NCBI GenBank assembly: GCA_021805275.1
Contig: JAJZFQ010000126.1
Location: 1 to 17,871, forward strand
Direction of reading: 5' to 3'
DNA length: 17,871 nt
Source: Pseudomonadota bacterium
GTDB taxonomy: Bacteria; Pseudomonadota; Gammaproteobacteria; Steroidobacterales; Steroidobacteraceae
Positions within the stretch are counted from its first letter, which is position 1; the number at the start of each line of letters is the position of its first letter. Below the pieces are notes generated by a model. That model worked only from the letters and a program-made list of their open reading frames with translations, was not told the origin of the DNA and made no database searches. Positions 8,446 to 15,942 of the stretch are shown here, piece after piece. The position numbers and the translations under genes are program-made.

Positions 8446-8961
8446 ATGCCACCGGATAAGTCCCCGAGCCTCGCCGCGGCGCTCGCACACTCTCAGGGCG
8501 AGCGATTGCGGCGTTTCTTCTCCTTCCGCGTCCGTAACCCTGCGGACATCCCGGACCTGACTCAGGAGGTATTTCTGCGGATGCTGCGCGTTCCCGATGG
8601 CGACGCGATTCGCTCCCCGGAGGCCTACCTTTTTACCGTCGCCTTGCATGTCGCGCAGCAGCATGCGCTGCAGCATTCCGCCATCCCGCCGTCGGTGCAG
8701 GCCGAGGAACTGCTGGCGCAGCTGCCGGCCTCGCCGGATGCTGACCCGCTCCTGCAAGCCCACGGTCAGCAATGCCTGGAAGCCTTCACGCACGCGCTGG
8801 AGCGGCTCTCCCCGAAGGCGCGCGCCACGTTCGTGCTGCACCGCCAATACGGCATGACCCTGAAGGAAATCAGCCGCGAGCTGCGCATTTCCTTTCCGAT
8901 GGCCAAGAAGTACCTCGCCAAGGCGCTTCAGCAGCTTCACCAGCATCTGGATGCACAGTAG
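8446..8961 (+). CDS. ECF sigma factor, FecI-like (second module)
   Basis: 171 residues. Region 2 about 19-78 (ERLRRFFSFRVRNPADIPDL, QEVFLRMLR, SPEAYLFTVALHVAQQHA) and region 4 about 113-166 (ALERLSPKARATFVLHRQYG, LKEISRELRISFPMAKKYL). The length is normal for the FecI group. The ATG lacks a good ribosome site, but no other start in frame fits. It overlaps the following FecR gene by 11 bp, showing a shared transcript. Its sequence differs clearly from the sigma factor at 6174-6713, so the two modules are not a recent duplication and probably recognise different promoters, although cross-talk cannot be excluded. Expected role: transcription of the receptor gene at 10189 when its FecR partner relays a signal. 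Confidence 0.92.
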   Translation: MPPDKSPSLAAALAHSQGERLRRFFSFRVRNPADIPDLTQEVFLRMLRVPDGDAIRSPEAYLFTVALHVAQQHALQHSAIPPSVQAEELLAQLPASPDADPLLQAHGQQCLEAFTHALERLSPKARATFVLHRQYGMTLKEISRELRISFPMAKKYLAKALQQLHQHLDAQ

Positions 8962-10060
8962 GCAGACCGTGAGCGCACGTATCGGCAAGCGGTATTCACA
9001 AGAGGTCTACGAGCAGGCCTGCGTGTGGTTCGTGGAATTCCGCGCCGCCCCGGCGGACGAGAGGACGCGCCAGGGGTTCTACGCCTGGTTGCAGCAAGCC
9101 CCGGCGCACATGACGGCGTACCTCGAGGTGGCTTCGCGCTGGAACCACGCCGGCGCTCTGGACGTCGGCGCACGATTCTCCAAAGAGGCGCTCATCGCCG
9201 AAGCTACGGACGCGGACAACCTCGTCCCGTTTCCGGGCGCTGCCCCGCCTCCCGCGTCGGACCGGCACCGGCCCCTGGGGTTGACGCTGGCCCGCCTGTC
9301 CTGGGCTGCCGGAGCGCTCGCGCTCATCGGGGCAGGGCTGATCACGCTCTGGGTCCGCGCCGGTACGACCTCGTATGCCACTGGCGTCGGCCAGAAGCGC
9401 AGCATCACGCTTGCGGACGGCTCGGTGGTCGATCTAAACGCGCGCTCGCGGATTATCGTGCGCTACACCGAGCACGAGCGGGAGATCGACCTGGTGCGCG
9501 GCCAGGCACTCTTCGCCGATACGTACGAAGCCGATCGACCGTTCATCGTGCGCAGCCGCGCAACCGTCGTGCGCGCGATCGGCACGCAGTTCGATGTGAA
9601 TTTGCTTCACGCCGAGGCGATCGTCACCGTGATCGAGGGCAAAGTCGTCGTTGCGCGTCCCCGTCCGCCCGAGGCGCCAGCCTCCAACCGGCTCAGGCCA
9701 TTGGCCATGCTCCGCACGGCGGGTCGGTCCACGGTTTACCTGACCGCCGGTCAGCAAGTGACCGTCTCCCCGACGCGCCGCCTGCGACCGGTACCGGCGA
9801 ACACGCGGGATGCCATCGCCTGGGTCCACCGCAAGCTCATCTTTGCCTCCACTGATCTGCGCAACGTGGTGCAAGAGTTCAACCGCTACAACGCGCAGCA
9901 CCTGGTCATCGCGTCGCCTTCGCTCGAGACCTTCAGGATTGATGGGGTGTTCGTCTCGACCAATCCGGACTCTCTGATCGCCTTCCTCCGGCAGTACCCC
10001 GGCATCAAGGTGACGGAGGTCGGCAGACGGGTGCTGATCACCCGTCAAGCGGTCCAATAA
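8951..10060 (+). CDS. FecR-type anti-sigma regulator (second module)
   Basis: 369 residues from ATG at 8951, overlapping the sigma gene by 11 bp; GTG at 8969 after AGTAGG is an alternative that loses six residues. DUF4880-type N-terminus about 18-66 (EQACVWFVEFRA, FYAWLQQAPAHMTAYLEVA), one transmembrane helix about 114-135 (LARLSWAAGALALIGAGLIT), FecR domain about 140-238 (LADGSVVDLNARS, VRGQALFAD, AIGTQFDVN), and C-terminal STN-like domain about 289-365 (LRNVVQEFNRYN, RIDGVF, VGRRVLIT). Role as for the family: inner-membrane relay between the receptor STN domain and the sigma factor. The insert about 236-262 (Pro/Arg-rich) separates the FecR and STN-like parts. Only 128 bp separates it from its cognate receptor. 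Confidence 0.93.
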   Translation: MHSRQTVSARIGKRYSQEVYEQACVWFVEFRAAPADERTRQGFYAWLQQAPAHMTAYLEVASRWNHAGALDVGARFSKEALIAEATDADNLVPFPGAAPPPASDRHRPLGLTLARLSWAAGALALIGAGLITLWVRAGTTSYATGVGQKRSITLADGSVVDLNARSRIIVRYTEHEREIDLVRGQALFADTYEADRPFIVRSRATVVRAIGTQFDVNLLHAEAIVTVIEGKVVVARPRPPEAPASNRLRPLAMLRTAGRSTVYLTAGQQVTVSPTRRLRPVPANTRDAIAWVHRKLIFASTDLRNVVQEFNRYNAQHLVIASPSLETFRIDGVFVSTNPDSLIAFLRQYPGIKVTEVGRRVLITRQAVQ

Positions 10061-10188
10061 GTTTTCGCCTCCCGGGGGGGTATAAAACCGCCCCATCCAC
10101 GCTCATATTGCGCAGAGAGCCGGCGTTGCGACCTTGCGCGTGACGCGGGCCGCTCAGAATCGATTAAAACAATTCGGGGAGACAGGTT
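10061..10188 (+). promoter_or_regulatory. Leader of the second receptor gene with GGGTATAAA element
   Basis: The 128-bp gap begins with a T4 run, a C3G7 run ending at 10080 and then TATAAAA. GGGTATAAA also occurs 60 bp upstream of the second sigma gene (8378-8386), in both cases with a T run 11-20 bp before it. It may be a promoter -10 region, but no -35 sequence is convincing. GGGGAGA before the ATG at 10189 is a good ribosome site. Confidence 0.35.
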
Positions 10189-13100
10189 ATGCGGGCCGAA
10201 GTCATCGCTGTGGCGTTGGGTATGGCCGTGGCCGGAGTACCAGCCGGTGCGGTGGCGCAAACCGCGACCACCCGGATCAGTACCGATATTCCGCCGGAGC
10301 CCCTGCGCCCCGCGCTGCGCAGCCTCGCGCAGGAATTTGGCTTCCAGATCGTCTACCCCTCGACAGAGGTGGCGAGCCGCCGCAGTCCCGGGGTGATCGG
10401 AAGCTTCACGCTCTCTGAAGCCCTCCAGCACGCGCTCGCCGGCACCGGCTTGACGTTCCGGTACATCGACGTGCATACGATCACGATCGTGCCTCTCGCG
10501 GGCCAAACGGCGGCCGACCCACCTGCGAGCGGTGTGGCCGCAGGGTCCGACCCCAAGGTCGGCGATCCCGAGGCGTTGAACGCGGGCGGCGCTCGGCAGG
10601 TCCCGAGCACCACCTTCGACGGCGCCGCTGCCCGCGCGGCAGCCGATCCACCGCCGGCCCGAGGCGGCTCGGATGGCAGCCTCGCCACGTTGCACGCCAT
10701 CGTGGTCACGGGTACACGCATCCGCGGCGTCGATACCCTCAATGCACTGCCCGTGCAGATGCTGAGCCGGCGAGATATCCGGCTTTCGGGTGCGACCAGC
10801 GTCCCGCAACTGCTGCAGCAGGTGACCTCGACCAGCAGCGTCGGAAGCGTCACGTCGGCGCAGGCGACCGGCTTCACCACCGGTGGAATCGAGACGGTCT
10901 CACTGCATGGGCTCGGCGCGGCCCGTACGCTCGTGCTCGTCAATGGACTGCGGATGCCGGTCAGTACGGCGGGCGATACAGTCGACGTCGGCTCCATTCC
11001 GCTCGCTGCGGTGCAGCGCGTAGAAGTCCTCGAGAACGGTGCGTCTGCCGTGTACGGTAGTGATGCGATCGCGGGGGTGGTGAACTTCATTCTGAAATCG
11101 GACTTCCAGGGACTGGATGCGAGCGCGACGATCGGGGCCCCGACTCAGGCGGGCGGCGGCACCGCCGAGGATATCTCGGTCTACGCGGGCACCGGATCAC
11201 TCGAACGAGATCGGTACAACATTGGCATTGGACTCGAGTACGACCACAAATCGCCCATCATGGGCTCTTCGCGTTCCTACGCCAGTCGGTACAGCCCGGG
11301 TTATGGCAATGACGTGACGTCATTTTTCGCCTTCCCGGCGAACGTGCTCATTCCGCCCAACGCAGTCCTGCCGCACGGCGGCGTCTACAGCCCGCAGGTC
11401 GGGAATTGCGCCCCCACGTCCCTCAACGACGCCAATTACCCGACTCAGTGCCGATTCGATAATTCGCCCTACGATTCGCTCCAGCCGAAGCGATCCCGCT
11501 ACAGTCTCATTCTCAACGGCACCTATCGCCTGACTCACTCCACCGAGCTCTACGGCAATGTGCTGTTCTCACAGGTGCGCCAGACCACCTATACGCAACC
11601 GGTGCCGCTTGCATTCCTCAATCCGCTGTTGCCGGGAAACCCGTATATTTCCTATCTGTCCAACCTGCTCGCGACGCAGTATCCGGGCTACAACAATCCA
11701 AATGCCAAACCGGGACAAGGCGCATTTCTGTTGCCGCCCTCGAGTCCCTATTATCCGACGGCCTGGGCGGCGTCCCATGGACTCGCCGGGCAGCCCCTGA
11801 ACCTCATCTATCGTGATTTCGCCAATGGCATCCGAGCGACCTACGACCGCACGAACACGACGCGAGCGGTGGCTGGGATCAAGGGAAACGCCATTGGCTG
11901 GCACTACAACGGCTCGCTGTTGTTCGGCCAAACGGCCTTGTCCGACAATCTGGAGCATGGCTGGCCCTTGTATTCAACGATCATGCCGCTGCTCGACTCC
12001 GGCGTCATCAATCCGTTCGGACCGACCCAGGACGCAAGCGCACTCGCGCAAGCGCAAGCGGACCAATTCATCGGCCAGGACTATTCGACCAAGACCACAC
12101 TGACCAGTGTCGATGCGAGCGCCAGCCGCAAGATCGCGCAGCTGTCGGCCGGGGCGCTGCGACTCGCCGTGGGAGCAGAGCTGCGTCGTGAGACGTACGA
12201 CTTTTCGCCTGCGACGGTGCTGCAGCAGGGCAATGTCGGTGGTCTCGGGGGCAATTCGCTGCCCGAATCCGCCTCACGAACCGCTCAGGCCGCGTACTTT
12301 GAGTTGAACGGCTACATCGTGCATTCGCTGCAGGGAGACATTGCGGTCCGCTGGGATCACTACCAAACGGTAGGCAGCACTGTCAATCCACAACTCTGGC
12401 TGCATTGGAAGGCGCTGCGGTGGTTGCAGTTGCGCGGATCTGCCGGAACGGGCTTCCGCGCGCCATCACTCCTCGATCTGTATGCTCCAGAGACGTTCAG
12501 TGTCACGTCGAACGGAACGCGAGATCCGGTGCAGTGTCCGGTGTTCAACCCGAACAATCCGGCCTGCAGCGAGCAGTTCACGACGGTCACGGGCGGCAAC
12601 CCGAACCTCAAGCCGGAGAAGTCGATCAACTATACCCTGGGCATGGTCCTCGAACCGACGCATGGCCTGCGCCTGGATCTGGATTCGTTCTGGATTTACA
12701 TGCGCAATGAGATTGCAAGCGGCGGCCTGCCGTATTCAGTCATTCTGCAAAATACCCAGACGGCCGCGGAATTCTCCCGCTTCGTCACTCGCGACTCATC
12801 GGGCAACATCGTCTCGATCAGCCAGACGGCCGCGAATCTCTTCAAGACCTACCTCAGTGGCCTTGACGTCACGCTCAGCTATGACAAGCGTTTGGGGCCC
12901 GGAGATGTCTTTGTGCGGGCCAATGGTGCGTATTTCTACAAGTACGCAGTGCAGAACTACAACGGCACCTGGACCGACGTTGTGAACCAGGGTCTCTCGT
13001 CGGTGGGTGAGACGGGAGGCGCCGTCATCCGCTGGCGGCACACCCTGACCGTGGGGTATAGGACGGCGTCCTGGGAGTTCTCGGCGACCCAGAATTACCA

Positions 13101-13362
13101 AGAGGCCTATATGGATACCCCCTCGACGATCACACGGGTTGCGCGTGACGTCGCCGCGTATGACACGATCAATACGCAGGTGTCCTATGCCGGTCTGCGT
13201 CACTTCGATTTCACGGTCGGGGTGATTAACCTGTTCAATCAGGACCCGCCTTACACGAACTACGGGTCGATTGCGAACAATTTCGTGGGCGGGTATGACC
13301 TGACCTACGGCGATCCGCGCGGCCGCTACGTGTATGCGACGGTGCGGTATCACCTGCGCTGA
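10189..13362 (+). CDS. TonB-dependent outer-membrane receptor/transducer with STN domain (second module)
   Basis: 1057 residues. Signal peptide 1-23 (AVA before Gln24). STN domain about 30-102 (ISTDIPPEPLRPALRSLA to HTITIV). An Ala/Pro/Gly-rich linker runs to about 165, then TonB-box-like LHAIVVTGTRI at 168-178. Plug about 178-305 with SLHGLGAARTLVLVNGLRM and VEVLENGASAVYGSDAIAGV, then the barrel. Two cysteine pairs lie in probable loops (407/421 and 783/793). The protein ends RYVYATVRYHLR: the usual last aromatic residue is replaced by Leu and an extra Arg follows. The plug type (LVLVNG, AVYGSDAIAGVVN) is common in receptors of Xanthomonadales, Caulobacterales and Sphingomonadales and differs from the receptor at 1321-5013, so the ligands probably differ. 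The STN domain and adjacent sigma and FecR genes make it a signal transducer and not only a transporter. The ligand is unknown. Confidence 0.95.
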   Translation: MRAEVIAVALGMAVAGVPAGAVAQTATTRISTDIPPEPLRPALRSLAQEFGFQIVYPSTEVASRRSPGVIGSFTLSEALQHALAGTGLTFRYIDVHTITIVPLAGQTAADPPASGVAAGSDPKVGDPEALNAGGARQVPSTTFDGAAARAAADPPPARGGSDGSLATLHAIVVTGTRIRGVDTLNALPVQMLSRRDIRLSGATSVPQLLQQVTSTSSVGSVTSAQATGFTTGGIETVSLHGLGAARTLVLVNGLRMPVSTAGDTVDVGSIPLAAVQRVEVLENGASAVYGSDAIAGVVNFILKSDFQGLDASATIGAPTQAGGGTAEDISVYAGTGSLERDRYNIGIGLEYDHKSPIMGSSRSYASRYSPGYGNDVTSFFAFPANVLIPPNAVLPHGGVYSPQVGNCAPTSLNDANYPTQCRFDNSPYDSLQPKRSRYSLILNGTYRLTHSTELYGNVLFSQVRQTTYTQPVPLAFLNPLLPGNPYISYLSNLLATQYPGYNNPNAKPGQGAFLLPPSSPYYPTAWAASHGLAGQPLNLIYRDFANGIRATYDRTNTTRAVAGIKGNAIGWHYNGSLLFGQTALSDNLEHGWPLYSTIMPLLDSGVINPFGPTQDASALAQAQADQFIGQDYSTKTTLTSVDASASRKIAQLSAGALRLAVGAELRRETYDFSPATVLQQGNVGGLGGNSLPESASRTAQAAYFELNGYIVHSLQGDIAVRWDHYQTVGSTVNPQLWLHWKALRWLQLRGSAGTGFRAPSLLDLYAPETFSVTSNGTRDPVQCPVFNPNNPACSEQFTTVTGGNPNLKPEKSINYTLGMVLEPTHGLRLDLDSFWIYMRNEIASGGLPYSVILQNTQTAAEFSRFVTRDSSGNIVSISQTAANLFKTYLSGLDVTLSYDKRLGPGDVFVRANGAYFYKYAVQNYNGTWTDVVNQGLSSVGETGGAVIRWRHTLTVGYRTASWEFSATQNYQEAYMDTPSTITRVARDVAAYDTINTQVSYAGLRHFDFTVGVINLFNQDPPYTNYGSIANNFVGGYDLTYGDPRGRYVYATVRYHLR

Positions 13363-13394
13363 GGCGAGAAGGGCGCTCCCGGCCTCGAAGGGGA

Positions 13395-13433
13395 CTCGCC
13401 GGTAGCGCCGAACCCCCTGGCGCTACCGGCGAG
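13395..13433 (+). terminator. Perfect 15-bp inverted repeat after the second receptor gene
   Basis: CTCGCCGGTAGCGCC pairs perfectly with GGCGCTACCGGCGAG around a 9-base loop, 32 bp after the receptor stop. No T run follows on either strand. The position between convergent genes supports a transcript-end hairpin for the receptor operon. Confidence 0.7.
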
Positions 13434-13486
13434 AGGTCGGTCCGGATTGACTCGGATGGACCGTGCGCAGTGCGAAGAGGGCGCAG

Positions 13487-13524
13487 ACCGATGGGCGCAG
13501 CGTCATCGCGCTGCACCCATCGGT
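13487..13524 (-). terminator. Inverted repeat after the DoxX-like gene
   Basis: ACCGATGGGCGCAGCG pairs with CGCTGCACCCATCGGT (16 positions, one C.A mismatch) around a 6-base loop. It lies 10 bp downstream of the minus-strand stop at 13535. It is the counterpart of the plus-strand hairpin at 13395-13433. No long T run follows. Confidence 0.65.
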
Positions 13525-13534
13525 GTCGCATCGA

Positions 13535-14473
13535 CTAGGCCTGTGCCGCGCGCCGGCGCGACTCGGCAATCCACAGGAACAGGAAGGGGATCAGATAAAT
13601 GAGCACGTTGCCGAGCACGTTGCCCCGAACTCCGGTGCCGGCGCTCGAATAAGGACCGCCGAAGGCCTCCGCGGTCATCCAGACCGACAGCGAGTAGGCC
13701 ATGCCGAAGGGAATCGCGAGCCGGAGCCATTTCCCGCTCAGCAGCGCCACCGCAATCGCCGTTTCGGACAGTGCGACCAGAATGGCGACCGGGATGGGAC
13801 CGACCGCATGGACGAGGGCGGCAACGAACCCGAGCCATACGGCGATCCAGTGCGGCTGACCGGGAATCACCCCGGTGATCTGGCTGGTGAAATGCAGCAG
13901 GAACGCCGGCAGCCACTTCAGGAAGGCATCGAACAGCCACAGCACTGCGAAGCTCAGGCGCGCCACCTCCCACAGGCGGTTCGCGCTCTTCGGCTCATCG
14001 GGGCCGCGTCCCTCGAGCAGCGGCGCGACCGACCATACGAACAGGAATGCGATCGCGTACGCCACGAATACGCCGGGATCGGTCTGCCCGCCGCTATAGG
14101 GGTAGCCAAAGCCGTTCAGGAAGACCCAGCAGAGGACGCTGTAGCACACGCCGATGCGTGCCGCCCATGCGACTTTCCGCCCGCTCAGCAGCGCCGCGGC
14201 GAGTAGAACCGCAATGGCGACCATCACCAGTGCCACGGGCTTCGGGCCGACCGCCTGGGCTCCGTGCAGTGCGGCCAGGAGCAGCGGACGCACGGCCGCG
14301 GGGACTTTCGAGGCGGGCTTTGCGAGCACGTGCAGGAAGTTCCCGTGCGCGTTCGCGACGACCAGCCAGGCCATTGCCTGAAAGCCTGCGTTCACCAGCC
14401 AGACCAGGCCGAATACCCGGGTCAGCAGGCGCAGCGCCTTGCGTTGCGTGTCATCAAAGTGATCGTTGTTCAT
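13535..14473 (-). CDS. Internally duplicated multi-spanning membrane protein, DoxX-like
   Basis: 312 residues from ATG at 14473; a longer frame from GTG at 14533 would run through the terminator T run and is rejected. The protein has about eight hydrophobic segments and no signal peptide. It is two homologous halves: AVGPKPVA (74-81) matches AVGPIPVA (223-230), ALLSG (94-98) matches 243-247, YS-W (111-116) matches 260-265, and FGYPYS (122-127) matches FGGPYS (271-276), all at an offset of exactly 149. FLFVW (143-147) matches FLFLW (297-301) and the first helices match at an offset of 154. I compare it with the DoxX/MauE-like membrane families on topology only; the assignment is tentative and no function is known to me. 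It stands alone and is convergent with the second receptor. Confidence 0.85.
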   Translation of the reverse strand: MNNDHFDDTQRKALRLLTRVFGLVWLVNAGFQAMAWLVVANAHGNFLHVLAKPASKVPAAVRPLLLAALHGAQAVGPKPVALVMVAIAVLLAAALLSGRKVAWAARIGVCYSVLCWVFLNGFGYPYSGGQTDPGVFVAYAIAFLFVWSVAPLLEGRGPDEPKSANRLWEVARLSFAVLWLFDAFLKWLPAFLLHFTSQITGVIPGQPHWIAVWLGFVAALVHAVGPIPVAILVALSETAIAVALLSGKWLRLAIPFGMAYSLSVWMTAEAFGGPYSSAGTGVRGNVLGNVLIYLIPFLFLWIAESRRRAAQA

Positions 14474-14534
14474 ATTGAGGTCCGTCGTGGAAAATGCGTG
14501 TTGCTGCGCGCCAGGGCGGCGCAAAAAATCCACG

Positions 14535-14566
14535 CACCCAGCGGCGGCGTTCGCCGCCGCTGGGTG
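14535..14566 (-). terminator. Intrinsic terminator reading leftwards, upstream of the DoxX-like gene
   Basis: CACCCAGCGGCGGC pairs over 14 bp with the matching right arm around a GTTC loop. On the minus strand the hairpin is followed after five bases by TTTTTT. This is the only hairpin in the window with a proper T run. It ends about 50 bp before the ATG at 14473, so it either attenuates that gene or ends an upstream minus-strand transcript in the gene-free stretch. Confidence 0.75.
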
Positions 14567-15170
14567 ACGATTCTGGGGCTCGAATTGGCTGAGGAACCCT
14601 CTGGCGATGGGATGGACTCACGCCTCCCGATCATGTCGAATTCCGTTTGAGTGATCGTGTCGCTCGGCACCGTTCCGTGCCGTCGGCTCGCGCTGCGCGG
14701 TGAGTTTCAATGAGGGATCGGTCGCGTGGAGAGGCCCTGCCGATGACGACTGAGCTTCGTGGCGACTGCACCGACGCCCCCGACCGACGTTCGAATGGTG
14801 GCATTGACCTGATCCCCCGGTCACGCGGGCCGACCCTAGCATGTTGCGCGAGAGACGGATACCGCGCCCCCGACCGTGCGACCATGACCGACCCTGACGA
14901 GAAATCCCGGCGTCATGACCGCAAGAAGCGTTGTTCGTTCTACCCCCGGCCGTGAGAGCCGGGGCCGATCTTACAGACCGGTTGCAGGGGACGGTGTTCC
15001 CTACCGGGGGATAATTCACCCGCCAGGGCCGCACGGACGTGGCGCAAGGCTGGATGCTGCGGCGATGCATCGCGTGCGGGCGCTTGGAATACTTCTCTTA
15101 AATCAAAGCATTACGCGATATTCGTACGAGACTGCATGATGGTTCGGTGCACTGGGCCGGCGAACATTGC
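14567..15170. other. Gene-free stretch of about 600 bp
   Basis: Open frames here on both strands are Arg/Ser/Pro-rich with no family resemblance, so I call none. Seen: a 6-bp hairpin at 14665-14682, two copies of CGCCCCCGACCG (14775-14786 and 14865-14876), a 7-bp hairpin CCCCGGC/GCCGGGG at 14944-14964, and an AT-rich patch at about 15087-15125. With the leftward terminator at its end it could encode a minus-strand non-coding RNA or a long leader. Confidence 0.5.
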
Positions 15171-15929
15171 TCAATGCTGGAAGATGCCGAGCGCCCAAAA
15201 GACCGTGGTGATTCCGTCGCTGACATTGTGGGCGAGGATTGGTGCGACGATGCTTCGCGACTTTTCCAGCCAATAGGCGTACAGGACCCCCAGTGTGAAT
15301 GCGTAACCCTGCTGGATCAGGGCATCTATGGGATTTTCGACCCAAAAGGTTTGCAGGTGAGCCAGCGCAAAGAGCAGTGCGACGACGACGCCGGCCCCAT
15401 TGATGCTGAAGCGTCCGAGGCGCAGTTTGCCGGGCATGGCCGTGGCCAGGTAGGTCACGAGCAGCGCCCGGAATGGGATTTCCTCTGTGGGGCCGACGTA
15501 AATCCAATCGAAGAGCGCCCAGCCCCAGATATTCCGGTGCGTGTATACGATTTCGCCACTCGTGTGTTTCAGGTGCAGATAGACATCCAGCCACGAGCTC
15601 GCGGCATTGACCGCGATCGCCAGCAGAAGTCCCCATAGGATTGCGGCCAGGAAGTAGCGCTTGCCGTGCGGCCGGTGCAGACCGTAGTCCGCCGGCGCGA
15701 ACCGCCGCTTGAGAATGGCGATGCCCAGGAGCGCGAACAGCAGCTGTAAGCCATGCTGCACATACACGAACGGGAGCAGCGACTTCTGGGGGGAGGGCAA
15801 ATGCAGCGCTCGGAACAGCAACGCGGCAACGAGGGCCGAACCCATGGTGATGGCGATCCCGAGCAGTACGGTCACCAGCAGGGGGCGGAATTTCAGCCGG
15901 AACGGGGGCTCTGCAGCAACGGTGAGCAT
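15171..15929 (-). CDS. CPBP-family intramembrane metalloprotease (CAAX/Abi type)
   Basis: 252 residues from ATG at 15929, 13 bp after the stop of the AraC-type gene; the longer frame to 16049 overlaps that gene and adds a non-hydrophobic, Arg-rich extension. Six to eight hydrophobic segments. The three family motifs are present: EEIPFR (Glu149, Glu150, Arg154), FALAH (Phe187, His191) and HNVSD (His234, Asn235, Asp238). These residues form the catalytic Glu/His site of Rce1-like intramembrane endopeptidases, so the protein is probably active. Bacterial members serve in bacteriocin self-immunity, in processing of membrane peptides or in unknown roles. No bacteriocin gene is visible. It is co-transcribed with the regulator upstream, which probably controls it. 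Confidence 0.9.
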   Translation of the reverse strand: MLTVAAEPPFRLKFRPLLVTVLLGIAITMGSALVAALLFRALHLPSPQKSLLPFVYVQHGLQLLFALLGIAILKRRFAPADYGLHRPHGKRYFLAAILWGLLLAIAVNAASSWLDVYLHLKHTSGEIVYTHRNIWGWALFDWIYVGPTEEIPFRALLVTYLATAMPGKLRLGRFSINGAGVVVALLFALAHLQTFWVENPIDALIQQGYAFTLGVLYAYWLEKSRSIVAPILAHNVSDGITTVFWALGIFQH

Positions 15930-15942
15930 GCCCCGAATTCGA

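Noticed and set aside
10074..10093. G7/CCGCCCC hairpin around TATAAA before the second receptor
   Set aside because: Contains a G.G mismatch and a promoter-like loop; it is too weak to call a terminator.
13463..14206. Plus-strand frame of 247 codons opposite the DoxX-like gene
   Set aside because: Gln/Arg/Glu-rich with no recognisable family; it mirrors the hydrophobic codons of the real gene on the other strand.
14618..15070. Minus-strand frame of 150 codons in the gene-free stretch
   Set aside because: Arg/Ser/Gly-rich, no motif, and ends before a terminator without a ribosome site at its start. A non-coding role fits better.
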